Shown piece by piece: positions 18,089 through 28,033 of a stretch of 64,000 bases of DNA (position 1 is the first letter of the stretch; each line of letters opens with the position of its first letter). A program made the translations under genes and the position numbers. Source of the DNA: Bacteroidales bacterium. GTDB lineage: Bacteria > Bacteroidota > Bacteroidia > Bacteroidales > P3. Location of the stretch: contig JAGCYV010000075.1 of the NCBI GenBank assembly GCA_017960605.1, forward strand, positions 1 through 64,000, read 5' to 3'. The notes beneath the pieces were generated by a model that did no database searches, was not told the DNA's origin, and saw nothing but the letters and a program-made list of their open reading frames with translations.

Positions 18089-21000
18089 TTAGAAGTTGTA
18101 AGAAAGCGAGAGTTTAATCATACGGGGAGTGGAGTAGTTCCATGTGCCATTGCGGAGAACAATAGTATAGATGTCGCGGAAAGCCTGAGGATCAAGATAA
18201 CCATTAATCACCTGCTGGGTCTCGGGGTCAGTCAGATAACCGTTATCCTCCGGATTTCCGGTAACCGAGAAGACATTGACGACATTACGCACATCGAAGA
18301 GGTTGTTGATGGTAAGAGCCACATTAAGGCTGGTGACTCGTTTGCCCACATTGATGAACCACGACTTGTCAGCAACCACATTGAAATAGAAACCCCAAGG
18401 CAGACGGGCACCGCGATAACCACCGACGATGGTGTTCTGTGAGTTCGAGAATGCCTTGGTGTAAGGACGACCCGACTGGGCAACGGCCATGAAGTTGATA
18501 CCGAAGTCTTCCAGTATCTTCACCTCTTTCTTGCGTTTTTCACCAGTCTCCTTGTCGGTCACTACACGGGTAATGGTGGGACCATTGTACTTGGCACCAC
18601 CGAAGTAACGGAAGTCAACATTGGCCTTGAACTCATGACGACGGTCATCGCTAATGGGATTGAGCATCTTCAAGGTGGTGTAACCTTCCTTGATAAGTTC
18701 GGTCATGGTAGTGCTCGACAAACCGGTACCCTCGGCATACTGTAACGTATAGTTGGCGTTGATACGGATATTCTTAGTCTGGCGAAGGTCATAAGCAAGG
18801 GTGACACCCTTAATAGTACGGAAGTCCTTGTTGTCGTAGCTGTAATAGTTGGGGTTGGGGTCTGCACCAGCATACTGTACCAACTGAATCAGGTCTCGGG
18901 TCTCTTTATAGTAAGCCGAAGCGCTGATGGCAGACGACTGGTTGAGAGCCTGCTGGAATCCGAGTTCATAGTTGGTAATACGTTCAGGTTTCAAGTTAGG
19001 ATTACTAATCGAACTAATCTGAGTCATAAACAGGTAGCTCAGATAACTAGCTTCCCATCCCGAAGAAGGACGGCGGGCAATAATATCATAGCTGGCCTTG
19101 AACTGCGACTTCTCACCAATGGGGAAAGAGAAAGCGATACGAGGCATGGCCACGATTTGCGGGGTATAACGTTCAAATGCTGTTGTCGAAACAGTACCGT
19201 TGCGGACAGCATTCTGACCATTGACTGTACGGAAAGGTGTAGGCTTGCCGCTGTTACCATTAACAGCGTTCGGGCTCGAAACCTCAGCACCAGTAGCATC
19301 ATACCATTTACCTTCCGGCGAACGGTAACCTCTAATGACAGGACGATACGAAGGATTGTCCTCGTCGGGAACCTGATCGACATAAGGTGTCCAGTCGGCT
19401 CCGGCCATATCGAGGTAGGAGTCACCACCGCTAATCAAACTGCGATTGGCACGAAGATCCGCCACGGTGTAAGATTCATACAACAAATAGGGATCCTTCA
19501 TCACATACTGGTTTCCATTGAAGTAGTCGAGACGGACACCCACATTGAAGATAAGATCCTGGAAATAGAACTTATCCTGAATGTATCCTGCCACATAAAT
19601 GGGAGAGAATGCCGGCAGATACTGATATTTGCTATTACCAGGATTAAAGAATTTGTCGAGAGTCCAGTTGGGATCATCATATTTCTTACCGGTGTGGTCA
19701 TATCCGATATAACCAACATACGAATTACCACTATTGAAAAGTTCGTTGGCAGAGAACATTTCAATACCACCGGCCTTGACAAAATCATCGGGGGAATAAC
19801 GGTCAATGTCAATCCAGGTGTAATTATCCACCGGGGCACCATCCTGGCTAATTCCGTTACTGATAAGATACTGACGGAAAGCTGCATCAAAGGCGGTCTG
19901 CTGGTCAGCATCCAACAAGCGGTTATAATTCACATAAAGAGCATTGCCACGCTGGCTGAAAATGGGGTTATCCAGATCCATCTGAGAAATGTGGCGGTTA
20001 GCATTCTGGCGCATCAATGTCCAAATGCCGTATGCGCTCAGAGAATAGGAAGACTGCCACATCTGGTCGTACTGCACACCTATCTCGATTTCATGACCAA
20101 GAATGTCGGCAGAGGCTTTTGCCTGCAAATAGAGGTAATCGTTCTGACTCTTCGCAAATCCCGTACTCTGCACACCCACATTCGAAATCAAGCTATAAAT
20201 GCTCGAGGGAGAGTCGCCATTATAAAGGCCTTTATACTGACGGATGTAATCCATCATGAAGAGACGAGGACGAATTTCTTCAAATTCATCGCTGGTGAAC
20301 AACTGCTCGTTATAGTTGGCAAGAATAGGATTGTACTGGCTACCACTTCCCGAAATGTAGGTCACGCGGTCACCCCATGCATTCTGGACATACGCCGACT
20401 GCTGGATACCATTATAATCGAATTGTTTCAGTTCGTAGGTAGGAATCTTCTCCGTGACAAACTTTCCAATGTAACCGTACTTAAAGATATCATCGATACT
20501 ACTACCAAAATTCTCATTATATGATCTGGCCGTGGAGCGGGTGTACATAGCAGTCACATTGTACATCACATTCTTGATAGGCGACGAGGCTTTGGCTTCA
20601 TCCTCATTTGAGGCTTCTGCGTCGGGGAAACGCTGGGTGAAATCAACCGTCAAGCCATAGGTCAAACCCTCACTGACCATCGAACCCGACAGGGGCATGG
20701 CCAAGGGAGAAAGCGTGGCACTTGGACTATGTGAGGCACTGAACTCGCCCGTCAGGGTCAAAGTGGCATAATCCGAGAAGCGGATATCCAAAGCGCCTTC
20801 CATCGCGACTCCGTAGTACTGAAGATTCGGCACACGCGAGGCATCGCCGCCGAAGTCCTTTTTCGACAAACGGGTAATCTCATGGAAACTCTCTTTACGC
20901 AATGCCGTCTCTGCCGAATAGTTGATACCTCCGGTCAGAGGATCATACGAAAGAGGCTTTTGCTCAAACTGACGCACCAAATCGTCATTAACAATCTGGT

Positions 21001-21886
21001 AACGATATCCCTTTACACGATAGAAAGGAGAATTCTCATACTGAGCCTGACCTGTCAAACGGAAACCGACCAAGGTTCGTTCAACCGAAGAGCCGTCAGA
21101 CTGAGTGATATTCCTCTTATACACCGGACCCGTCAAATAGAACATCAGCGTATTCAGCAGACGGTAATCCAGATAGCCTTCCCAACGCACCATGCCTTTA
21201 AATTGGCTCGTTGGCGGCTTAAGCGTAATAATCTGAGTACCACCGATAGCTTCACCGATGCTGGCCGGAGTACCACCCAAGATAACCTGAATCTCAGCGA
21301 TGGCATCCTTGGGGACATTGATACCCGTACGTTTACGAACACCGCCTTGCATGGTCACCATGCCGCTCTCACCACGGGCAGTACCAGTACCACCGTCGCT
21401 ATAGCCGATACCGCCAACCGATGCCACAATACTCTCCACCGAGGTACCGGGCATACGAGCGATATCGTCACTCGACAGACGGGCTCCCTGTTCAGCGGAA
21501 CCAATTTCAATGACAGGCACCTTTTCTTCCACGATATCAACCGCCTCAAGGTTGGTGGCCGTGGGGTTAAGTGCAACATCTACCACCGTGAAACCGGAAG
21601 CTTTCACGTTGATACCCGTTTGCACATAACGGTTATAACCCACATAGGAAACCTCAATGTCGTACTTACCCACAGGGAGGGGTTTAATGGTATAAATACC
21701 ATCAAAGTCGGTGACACCGACAAGCACCTGTTTGCCGTCTTGCTTGGCCACGATATTAACGAAAGGAAGAGGTTCCTTCGTTTTGGCATCGGTAATGGTA
21801 CCCTTGAGCGTTCCTTGCGCCAAGGCTGCCATCTCCGATATCAGCAAGAGTCCGAATGTCAATAGTACTTTTCTAAACATTCTCAT
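18089..21886 (-). CDS. TonB-dependent receptor with carboxypeptidase-like N-terminal domain
   Basis: A 1,265-residue outer-membrane receptor. It has a signal peptide (ends AALAQG), a carboxypeptidase-regulatory-like domain (residues 24-110; GTITDAKTKEPLPFVNIV), then a plug containing VESIVASVGGIGYSDGG and a long beta-barrel ending in LSLSYNF, the usual aromatic outer-membrane terminus. No SusD partner lies beside it; instead the next two genes encode a huge secreted protein and a PorV-like barrel. That argues against a simple polysaccharide-uptake locus and for a surface-assembly or secretion-linked role (inference). I found no clear promoter in the 57-bp gap after secDF, so read-through from secDF is possible. 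The start could be the ATG at 21886 or the one 6 bp later. Confidence 0.9.
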   Translation of the reverse strand: MRMFRKVLLTFGLLLISEMAALAQGTLKGTITDAKTKEPLPFVNIVAKQDGKQVLVGVTDFDGIYTIKPLPVGKYDIEVSYVGYNRYVQTGINVKASGFTVVDVALNPTATNLEAVDIVEEKVPVIEIGSAEQGARLSSDDIARMPGTSVESIVASVGGIGYSDGGTGTARGESGMVTMQGGVRKRTGINVPKDAIAEIQVILGGTPASIGEAIGGTQIITLKPPTSQFKGMVRWEGYLDYRLLNTLMFYLTGPVYKRNITQSDGSSVERTLVGFRLTGQAQYENSPFYRVKGYRYQIVNDDLVRQFEQKPLSYDPLTGGINYSAETALRKESFHEITRLSKKDFGGDASRVPNLQYYGVAMEGALDIRFSDYATLTLTGEFSASHSPSATLSPLAMPLSGSMVSEGLTYGLTVDFTQRFPDAEASNEDEAKASSPIKNVMYNVTAMYTRSTARSYNENFGSSIDDIFKYGYIGKFVTEKIPTYELKQFDYNGIQQSAYVQNAWGDRVTYISGSGSQYNPILANYNEQLFTSDEFEEIRPRLFMMDYIRQYKGLYNGDSPSSIYSLISNVGVQSTGFAKSQNDYLYLQAKASADILGHEIEIGVQYDQMWQSSYSLSAYGIWTLMRQNANRHISQMDLDNPIFSQRGNALYVNYNRLLDADQQTAFDAAFRQYLISNGISQDGAPVDNYTWIDIDRYSPDDFVKAGGIEMFSANELFNSGNSYVGYIGYDHTGKKYDDPNWTLDKFFNPGNSKYQYLPAFSPIYVAGYIQDKFYFQDLIFNVGVRLDYFNGNQYVMKDPYLLYESYTVADLRANRSLISGGDSYLDMAGADWTPYVDQVPDEDNPSYRPVIRGYRSPEGKWYDATGAEVSSPNAVNGNSGKPTPFRTVNGQNAVRNGTVSTTAFERYTPQIVAMPRIAFSFPIGEKSQFKASYDIIARRPSSGWEASYLSYLFMTQISSISNPNLKPERITNYELGFQQALNQSSAISASAYYKETRDLIQLVQYAGADPNPNYYSYDNKDFRTIKGVTLAYDLRQTKNIRINANYTLQYAEGTGLSSTTMTELIKEGYTTLKMLNPISDDRRHEFKANVDFRYFGGAKYNGPTITRVVTDKETGEKRKKEVKILEDFGINFMAVAQSGRPYTKAFSNSQNTIVGGYRGARLPWGFYFNVVADKSWFINVGKRVTSLNVALTINNLFDVRNVVNVFSVTGNPEDNGYLTDPETQQVINGYLDPQAFRDIYTIVLRNGTWNYSTPRMIKLSLSYNF

Positions 21887-21943
21887 TGCGTTTACATGTA
21901 AAGAGATTATTGTTTTTTTTTATTTTCACCTTTAAAATCGCAC

Positions 21944-24900
21944 TTACGCCAACTCCTTCACTTTCTTCTTTCCAGATATCTCATACACAATGGAGCAAGC
22001 GATGCAGAGCGACGAGAACACACCGACCATCACACCCACTAACAAAGCAAAGATGAATCCACGGATGACTTCACCGCCGAAGATGAACATCATCAGCAAG
22101 GTGACAAACGTGGTGCCAGAAGTGTTGACCGTACGGGCCAAAGTGGAGTTGATAGCATCATTCATGTGGGTTGTGAGATCACGCTTCGGATAAAGCTTGC
22201 GATACTCACGCACACGGTCAAAGATAACCACCGTAGCATTAATCGAATAACCGATAACCGTCAGCACAGCAGAAATAAAGTACTGGTCAACCTCAAGGTT
22301 AAACGGCAGCAGTCCATAGAGAAGCGAAAACACACCGATAACCAGAATTGTGTCATGGGTCAGAGCTGTCACTGAGCCGATACCAAAACGCCAGCTACGG
22401 AAACGGAGTCCGATATAGACAAACATCACCAACAGACCTCCGATAACAGCCCAAATCGAATGGACCAAGTTATCGTGGGCAATAGTACCACCCACCTGAT
22501 CAGCCTGGATAATACCCAGAGGATTGGTTTCAGTCGATTTGAATTCTTCCACCGAAATGGGCGAAGAGAAATACTGACTTGTACCTGCAAACAACTTCTC
22601 CACAATCTCGTTCTTCACGGCATCGCCATCTTCAGTAATCTTATATTTGGTCGTAATCTTCAACTGGTTGCTGGGACCATAGGTCTTCACCTCAGGAGCT
22701 TCATCGAACTGCTTGGCCAGGTCAGCACGCACATCCACGGCATTGACCGGCTGGTCGAAACGAACCACATAGGTACGGCCACCCGTGAAATCAATACCGA
22801 AACTCAGTCCGCGGAAGCAGAAACTCGCCACACAAATGGCAATAGCCACACCGGCAATGATATAGAACGTACGGCGTTTACCAATAAAATCAATATGGGC
22901 ATTGCGCAGGAAATTCTCCGAGAAGGGGAAGGAGAAGTTCAATTTACGTTTGTGGCTGAGATTGGAGTCAATAATGAGTCGGGTAATGAAAATCGACGTG
23001 AAGAGGGATGTGACAATACCGATACACAGCGTAACTGCGAATCCTTGCACGGCACCGGAGCCGAACATGATAAGCACCAGACCTAGCAAGAAGGTGGTCA
23101 CCTGACCGTCGATAATGGCGGAATAGGCATTCTTGAAACCATTCTCCACTGCATTGGCCAGACTCGAACCCGCACGCAATTCTTCCTTCACACGCTCATA
23201 AATAATCACATTACCATCGACAGCCATTGCCATCGTCAGCACGATACCGGCAATACCGGGAAGGGTGAGCACGGCTCCGATGGAAGCGAGAATTCCAATA
23301 AGAAGGAATACATTAGTAATAAGGGCGGCCACCGACACCCAACCTGCACGGTTATAGAATATCACCATGTAGATGAGCACAACGATGAATGCCAGGATAA
23401 ACGAAATAAGACCATTACGGATGGACTCCTGTCCCAAGGAAGGTCCGACAACTGCCTCCTGCACAATGACAGCGGGAGCGGGTAGTTTACCGCTCTTGAG
23501 GATATTGGCCAAGTCTTTGGCCTCTTCCAATGAGAAGTCTCCTGTAATCGAGGAACGGCCACCGGCAATCTCGCCATTGACACGCGGTGCGGAATAAACT
23601 TGATCGTCAAGTACAATGGCAATGCAGTTGCCCACATTCTCACCGGTAATGCGTTTCCATTCGCGGGCACCCTCGCTGTTCATGGTCATCGAAATCTCGT
23701 TACCGCCAACGGTCGAGAAGTCCTGACGTGCATCACTGATGCAGCCACCGTCAAGCAACGCCGAACCGTCGCGGGAGGTAATCTTGATGGCATACAATAC
23801 AAAGACATCGCCACCGAAATGTTCATCGGCTTTAGCCGACCAGAGGAACTTCACCGTCCTGGGGTCAAACACTTTCTTGGCAGCAGCCTTGTCGAGCATA
23901 GCGCTGATTTCAGCACGCTCCTTACCGCTGGCCAAACCCACGATGGGGCCCTGCAGAGGCTGACCATTCTGATCTACATAAAGCTGTAATTTCGAGAGCA
24001 ACGGGTTTTCTTTGGCAAAGGCCTCCATATCGGCAGCCTTGCTGGCAGTTGCGGCTGTATTGTCGGCAGCCAACTGCTCCAACATAGCCTCGGTACTGTC
24101 TTTCTCAGCCTCCTCTTCGGCGACAGCCTCCGCAACCTCTTCCTCAACCTCTTCCGTTCCAACGGAAGCAAGGTACTTGTTGGCGGCGGCAATGAATCCA
24201 ATAGCCTCGGTATTGTCGTAGGTCTGCCAGAACTCCAACTGGGCGGTTCCCTGGAGGAGCTTACGCACACGCTCCGGTTCCTTCACACCGGGAAGTTCCA
24301 CGAGAATGCGTTCCGAAGCCGAAAGTTTCTGGATGGTCGGCTGAGCTACACCAAACTTATCGATACGCTGACTGAGAATCTGATAGGTACGGTCGTAGGC
24401 ACCGGCAGCCTCCTCCTTGACAACTTTGATGACATCTTCGTTTTTGTCACCAAGTTTGATTTTGTCACGAAGTTGGCCACTGAAATAGGAAGCCAGGGAA
24501 ACGTTGGGATCGAGGGAGGTAATGGCTTCGTAGAAAAGGGATACAAAGTCGCGGTTGGTGCTCTTTTTCTGAGCAGCCAACGCGTTGTCGATAGCCTGGT
24601 TGAAAAGAGGATCCTCCGTGTGGTCGGCAAGGGCGCGAACCACATCGACAGTCGAAACCTCAAGCATCACGTTCATACCGCCCTTAAGGTCAAGGCCGAG
24701 GTTGATTTCGCGGCTTTGGCACTGACGGTAAGTAAAACCAAGATAGACCTTCTCGGTGGCCATGGAGTCAAGATAACGGGCTTCACGGGCGTTGCGCAGA
24801 GAATCTTCCAAGATTTGGGCATCCACAGGATTGGTAGTCCGATCGGCAACAAATTTCTGTGTCTGCTCGCTTTTGATGTAGTTGTCAGCTGTTTTTTTGG

Positions 24901-25003
24901 CCTTGCTTTCAATGCTACTCGTCACAAATGTAAAAGACAATTGGAACAAACATACCAACGCAAAAGCCCATGCCAAAAATCTGATAAGTCCTTTGTTCTG
25001 CAT
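21944..25003 (-). CDS. secDF: Protein translocase subunit SecDF (fused)
   Basis: A 1,019-residue fusion of SecD and SecF, which use the proton gradient to help SecYEG export proteins. The SecD half has an N-terminal helix, the conserved LGLDLKGGMNVMLEV (about 100-114), the periplasmic P1 domain, and the six-helix block around NGLISFILAFIVVLIYMVIF. The SecF half starts near residue 690 and has its own SFGIDFTGGRTYVVRF motif and helices including IGYSINATVVIFDRVREY. A strongly acidic, Ala/Glu-rich insert (about 275-325) splits the P1 domain, common in Bacteroidota. It has its own promoter and stands divergent to radC. Confidence 0.96.
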   Translation of the reverse strand: MQNKGLIRFLAWAFALVCLFQLSFTFVTSSIESKAKKTADNYIKSEQTQKFVADRTTNPVDAQILEDSLRNAREARYLDSMATEKVYLGFTYRQCQSREINLGLDLKGGMNVMLEVSTVDVVRALADHTEDPLFNQAIDNALAAQKKSTNRDFVSLFYEAITSLDPNVSLASYFSGQLRDKIKLGDKNEDVIKVVKEEAAGAYDRTYQILSQRIDKFGVAQPTIQKLSASERILVELPGVKEPERVRKLLQGTAQLEFWQTYDNTEAIGFIAAANKYLASVGTEEVEEEVAEAVAEEEAEKDSTEAMLEQLAADNTAATASKAADMEAFAKENPLLSKLQLYVDQNGQPLQGPIVGLASGKERAEISAMLDKAAAKKVFDPRTVKFLWSAKADEHFGGDVFVLYAIKITSRDGSALLDGGCISDARQDFSTVGGNEISMTMNSEGAREWKRITGENVGNCIAIVLDDQVYSAPRVNGEIAGGRSSITGDFSLEEAKDLANILKSGKLPAPAVIVQEAVVGPSLGQESIRNGLISFILAFIVVLIYMVIFYNRAGWVSVAALITNVFLLIGILASIGAVLTLPGIAGIVLTMAMAVDGNVIIYERVKEELRAGSSLANAVENGFKNAYSAIIDGQVTTFLLGLVLIMFGSGAVQGFAVTLCIGIVTSLFTSIFITRLIIDSNLSHKRKLNFSFPFSENFLRNAHIDFIGKRRTFYIIAGVAIAICVASFCFRGLSFGIDFTGGRTYVVRFDQPVNAVDVRADLAKQFDEAPEVKTYGPSNQLKITTKYKITEDGDAVKNEIVEKLFAGTSQYFSSPISVEEFKSTETNPLGIIQADQVGGTIAHDNLVHSIWAVIGGLLVMFVYIGLRFRSWRFGIGSVTALTHDTILVIGVFSLLYGLLPFNLEVDQYFISAVLTVIGYSINATVVIFDRVREYRKLYPKRDLTTHMNDAINSTLARTVNTSGTTFVTLLMMFIFGGEVIRGFIFALLVGVMVGVFSSLCIACSIVYEISGKKKVKELA

Positions 25004-25050
25004 AGTTTAGGTATAAATTTTTGTTTTTGTTCTTGCAATCTTTGAATGTG

Positions 25051-25080
25051 CAAAAATAACAAAAAATATTGACATAGCAA
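25051..25080 (-). promoter_or_regulatory. Promoter of secDF
   Basis: On the minus strand TTG (25078-25080), a 19-bp spacer and TATTTTTG (25051-25058), 47 bp before the start codon. Confidence 0.75.
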
Positions 25081-25112
25081 TTAAAAAGCAATTAAATTTC
25101 AAAAAAAAGAGG

Positions 25113-25120
25113 TATCTTTG
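25113..25120 (+). promoter_or_regulatory. -7 element of the radC promoter
   Basis: TATCTTTG matches the -7 consensus and lies 28 bp before the radC ATG. No good TTTG is seen at the usual -33 distance, so the promoter may be weak or activated. Confidence 0.6.
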
Positions 25121-25148
25121 CACAAAATTTCAAGAAAAACAGAAAGAT

Positions 25149-25862
25149 ATGAACGAAAAAAAATCTCTCACCGTCAAAGATTGGAACGACGAGGACAAAC
25201 CACGAGAGAAGCTGCTCTTACATGGCAAAAAGACGCTTACCAATGCTGAATTGATAGCCATCCTCCTCCGCACAGGCGTAAAAGGACACAGTGTCGTCGA
25301 GGTAGCCAAGGAAGTACTGGCCTCTGCGGACAACCGTCTGACGACACTCTCTCGCCTTGAAGCTCCGCAACTTACGTCCATCAATGGTATGGCCCTAGCC
25401 AAAGCTGCCACCTTGATGGCCGCACTCGAACTGGGATGGCGCATGCAAGGAGAGATAAGCAACGATAAAGTGCTGATTCTAAACGATAGTAACGACCTTT
25501 TCAATTACATGTCTCCCCTGATTGCCGACATCGACCACGAAGAGTTTTGGGCAATCTATCTGAACAATGCAAAGAGAGTCATTGGTCGTCAGCGTATTGC
25601 TTCCGGCGGGCAGACCTCTACTGCTGTCGATATTCGCATGGTTTTCCGAGGGGCATTGGAATGCAAGGCGGTCTCCCTCATGGTAGCCCATAACCACCCC
25701 TCGGGGTCGCTCCGCCCGAGCCCGGAAGACAAGCACTTGACACGGCAGTTGTCCGAAGCCGGCAACCTCCTACAAATCAAACTACACGAACACATCATTA
25801 TCGGCCTCATGCCTAACGGACAGACCTCTTACTACAGCTTCCATGACGAAGGTCTCCTCTAA
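25149..25862 (+). CDS. radC: RadC-like JAB-domain protein
   Basis: A 237-residue protein of the RadC family. The N-terminal helix-hairpin-helix-like part (about 1-75; LTNAELIAILLRTG, LTSINGMALAKA) is followed by the JAB1/MPN-like metalloprotein domain with the metal-site motif VAHNHPSGSLRPSPED (near residue 178). Despite the historical name, a role in repair is not well established, and many members are linked to mobile DNA; here the gene sits in a plain housekeeping neighbourhood and no mobile element is visible. Its stop overlaps by 4 bp with the stop of the convergent folB. Confidence 0.92.
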   Translation: MNEKKSLTVKDWNDEDKPREKLLLHGKKTLTNAELIAILLRTGVKGHSVVEVAKEVLASADNRLTTLSRLEAPQLTSINGMALAKAATLMAALELGWRMQGEISNDKVLILNDSNDLFNYMSPLIADIDHEEFWAIYLNNAKRVIGRQRIASGGQTSTAVDIRMVFRGALECKAVSLMVAHNHPSGSLRPSPEDKHLTRQLSEAGNLLQIKLHEHIIIGLMPNGQTSYYSFHDEGLL

Positions 25863-26215
25863 CGGTTCACCGTGAGTTCCACCGACACCGACTGCATCTG
25901 ACCGCCAAGCGGTGGATTCAACTTGGAAATCTTCACTCCAGCACTCTTGATATCAGGGAATTGCGATAGCAACCTATTCCCCACCCTGCGGGCGACATGC
26001 TCCAGCAGATGCGACGGCTGCCGCATCTCCTCTGCCACTACCTGATAAACCTCCAGATAGTTCACCGTATCACCTATGTTATCAGACACTTCTGCAACCG
26101 ATGTATCTGCATCGAACCACAGGTCAACACGGAAATGGGTGCCTATGACTCGTTCCTGGTCAAAACAACCATGATGCGCATAAAAGCGCATATCGTTTAT
26201 GGCAATCCTTCCCAT
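25859..26215 (-). CDS. folB: Dihydroneopterin aldolase
   Basis: At 118 residues it matches FolB, which converts dihydroneopterin to 6-hydroxymethyl-dihydropterin in folate synthesis. Diagnostic are FYAHHGCFDQERVIGTHF (about 11-28) with the catalytic Glu at 21, and the closing KLNPPLGGQMQSVSVEL where the family has a conserved Lys-x-x-Pro region. Its ATG shares one base with the pheS stop (TGATG), implying coupled translation at the end of a PPIase-pheS-folB operon. Its 3' end runs into radC from the other strand. Confidence 0.94.
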   Translation of the reverse strand: MGRIAINDMRFYAHHGCFDQERVIGTHFRVDLWFDADTSVAEVSDNIGDTVNYLEVYQVVAEEMRQPSHLLEHVARRVGNRLLSQFPDIKSAGVKISKLNPPLGGQMQSVSVELTVNR

Positions 26216-27255
26216 CAGATGATGTTGTCAAACTGGTGCAGGAACCGGAGGTCATTCTCGAAGTAGAGCCGCAAATCACGAATCTGGTATTTCAACATGG
26301 CCATACGTTCCACACCCATACCAAAGGCAAAACCCGTATATTCCTTACTATCAATACCGCAGGCATCGAGAACATTGGGGTCCACCATGCCGCAACCAAG
26401 AATCTCAAGCCATCCTGTCCCCTTACAAATGTTGCAGCCCTTTCCGCCACAGATATTGCACGAGACATCCATTTCGGCGCTCGGTTCCGTAAATGGGAAA
26501 TAGCTGGGTCTCAGTCGTATCTGTGTATCAGGACCAAACATTTCCTTGGCAAAATAGAGCAAAGTCTGCTTCAGGTCGGCAAAGGTCACCTTCTTATCCA
26601 CATAGAGACCTTCCACTTGATGGAAGATGCAATGCGCACGAGCGCTAATAGCCTCATTTCTAAATACTCTACCCGGCGCAATGATACGGATGGGGGGCTT
26701 ATGGGTCTCCATCACACGTACCTGCACCGACGAAGTATGGGTGCGCAGAGCCACATCCATCTTACCCTCCTCTTTTTGAACGAAAAAGGTATCCTGCATA
26801 TCGCGCGCAGGATGGTCGGGAGGAAAATTCAAGGCTGAGAAAAGATGCCAGTCGTCCTCTATCTCGACCGACTCTTCAATGGTAAAACCGATACGGGCAA
26901 AAATTTCGGCTATCTCATTCATCGTCACCGACAATACATGCCGACTGCCACGCTGCATGAAGTCGGCCGGCATCGTGAGGTCGTGGGTATTGTTCAGTTC
27001 GGGGGACTGCTCCACGTAGTTCTTCCACTCCTCTACCTTGGCCAATGCAGCGGTTTTCAATTCGTTGAGAGCAATACCCATCTCCTTCTTCTGTTCGTTG
27101 GGCAATGCTTTGAACTGCTCGAAAAGCTCGTTCATGATGCCCTTGCGGCCAAGGAAACGCACTCTGAACTGCTCCACCTCGGCAGCTTTGTCCTTAAAGT
27201 CCTCGATACGGGCGTTCCGTATCTCGTCAATGTACTGGGAAATAAGACTTTTCAT
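26215..27255 (-). CDS. pheS: Phenylalanine--tRNA ligase alpha subunit
   Basis: A 346-residue catalytic subunit of the heterotetrameric class II synthetase. It has the N-terminal coiled coil (1-90), motif 2 around FRNEAISARAHCIFHQVEG, the loop LEILGCGMVDPNVLDACGID, and motif 3 GFAFGMGVERMAMLKYQIRD. An extra Cys cluster (CNICGGKGCNICKGTGWL) with four Cys before motif 3 suggests a small metal-binding knuckle. The beta-subunit gene is not in the window, so the two subunits are encoded apart, as in many Bacteroidales. It sits 12 bp after the PPIase gene. Confidence 0.97.
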   Translation of the reverse strand: MKSLISQYIDEIRNARIEDFKDKAAEVEQFRVRFLGRKGIMNELFEQFKALPNEQKKEMGIALNELKTAALAKVEEWKNYVEQSPELNNTHDLTMPADFMQRGSRHVLSVTMNEIAEIFARIGFTIEESVEIEDDWHLFSALNFPPDHPARDMQDTFFVQKEEGKMDVALRTHTSSVQVRVMETHKPPIRIIAPGRVFRNEAISARAHCIFHQVEGLYVDKKVTFADLKQTLLYFAKEMFGPDTQIRLRPSYFPFTEPSAEMDVSCNICGGKGCNICKGTGWLEILGCGMVDPNVLDACGIDSKEYTGFAFGMGVERMAMLKYQIRDLRLYFENDLRFLHQFDNII

Positions 27256-27267
27256 CTATCTTGGTAG

Positions 27268-27951
27268 TTATTTGATCACTTTCACTTTAAGAATCCTCAC
27301 ATCTTTCACCGGACGGTCTGCCGCACCGGTCTCCACCGCGGCAATCTTATCTACAACCTCCATACCCTCAACAAGTTCTCCGAACACAGTGTAGTCTCCG
27401 TCCAGATGAGGAGTGCCGCCAACGGTAGTGTATATCTTGCGCTGTTCGGCGGTGAACTTCTTACCAAAACGCTGTTCCATCATATTGAGCGTTTTGTCAT
27501 CCCACACCTGACCTTGCACCACATAGAACTGGGAGGCCGAGGATTCCTTCCTTGGGTTGATATTATCTCCCTGACGTGCAGCACACAAGGCTCCTTTCTT
27601 GTGAATATGATTGGGGCGGAATTCTGCGGGAACCGTATAACCCAAAGTGCCGTCACCCAGCATCTGGTTAGGCTTTGCATTGCGCGAATTCGGGTCACCG
27701 GCCTGAATCATGAAGTTTTTGATTACGCGATGAAATAACAGACTATCATAGGTATGCTCCTTGACCAATTTCAAGAAATTATCACGGTGCAAAGGGGTGT
27801 CGTTATAGAGGACAAACACCATTTTCCCCATGGAAGTCGTCATTTCCACCATCACCGGCCTATCAACTTTTTTCGTCTGAGGTACAGCGTTTTGAGACCA
27901 CCCAAGTGTGAGCGCCAGCAAAAAAAATGCAAGAATTGTTATTTTTTTCAT
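27268..27951 (-). CDS. Exported cyclophilin-type peptidyl-prolyl isomerase
   Basis: A 227-residue cyclophilin. The start is set at ATG 27951 because this gives a signal peptide (MKKITILAFFLLALTLGWSQ) and a promoter lies just upstream; the open frame continues 63 bp further but that part covers the promoter. The cyclophilin core is clear: DSLLFHRVIKNFMIQAGDP, then SSASQFYVVQG and DYTVFGELVEGMEVVDKI. It would act on proline bonds of proteins folding in the periplasm. It heads an operon with pheS and folB, an association that has no obvious functional logic. Confidence 0.93.
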   Translation of the reverse strand: MKKITILAFFLLALTLGWSQNAVPQTKKVDRPVMVEMTTSMGKMVFVLYNDTPLHRDNFLKLVKEHTYDSLLFHRVIKNFMIQAGDPNSRNAKPNQMLGDGTLGYTVPAEFRPNHIHKKGALCAARQGDNINPRKESSASQFYVVQGQVWDDKTLNMMEQRFGKKFTAEQRKIYTTVGGTPHLDGDYTVFGELVEGMEVVDKIAAVETGAADRPVKDVRILKVKVIK

Positions 27952-27971
27952 CCTATTACAGAATTTTTTAC

Positions 27972-27979
27972 TAATTTTG
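27972..27979 (+). promoter_or_regulatory. -7 element for the lipoprotein-DUF4301 pair
   Basis: TAATTTTG fits the -7 consensus, 54 bp before the lipoprotein ATG, and is back-to-back with the PPIase promoter. No matching -33 element is visible. Confidence 0.45.
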
Positions 27980-27984
27980 CAATG

Positions 27985-28014
27985 CAAAAATAAGAAGAAA
28001 ATTAGACATAACAA
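27985..28014 (-). promoter_or_regulatory. Promoter of the PPIase-pheS-folB operon
   Basis: On the minus strand TTG (28012-28014), a 19-bp spacer and TATTTTTG (27985-27992), 33 bp before the ATG. Confidence 0.7.
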
Positions 28015-28033
28015 GACAAAAAATCATACTTTT

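Noticed and set aside
21891..21902. Palindrome TTTACATGTAAA before the TonB-dependent receptor gene
   Set aside because: It could be an operator, but a single 12-bp AT-rich palindrome without a second copy in the window is not enough to call one.
25149..25862. radC as the mark of a mobile element or genomic island
   Set aside because: Both neighbours are housekeeping genes, and there is no integrase, repeat boundary or tRNA site.
27952..28014. Upstream extension of the PPIase start
   Set aside because: It covers the -33/-7 promoter and would bury the signal peptide inside the protein.
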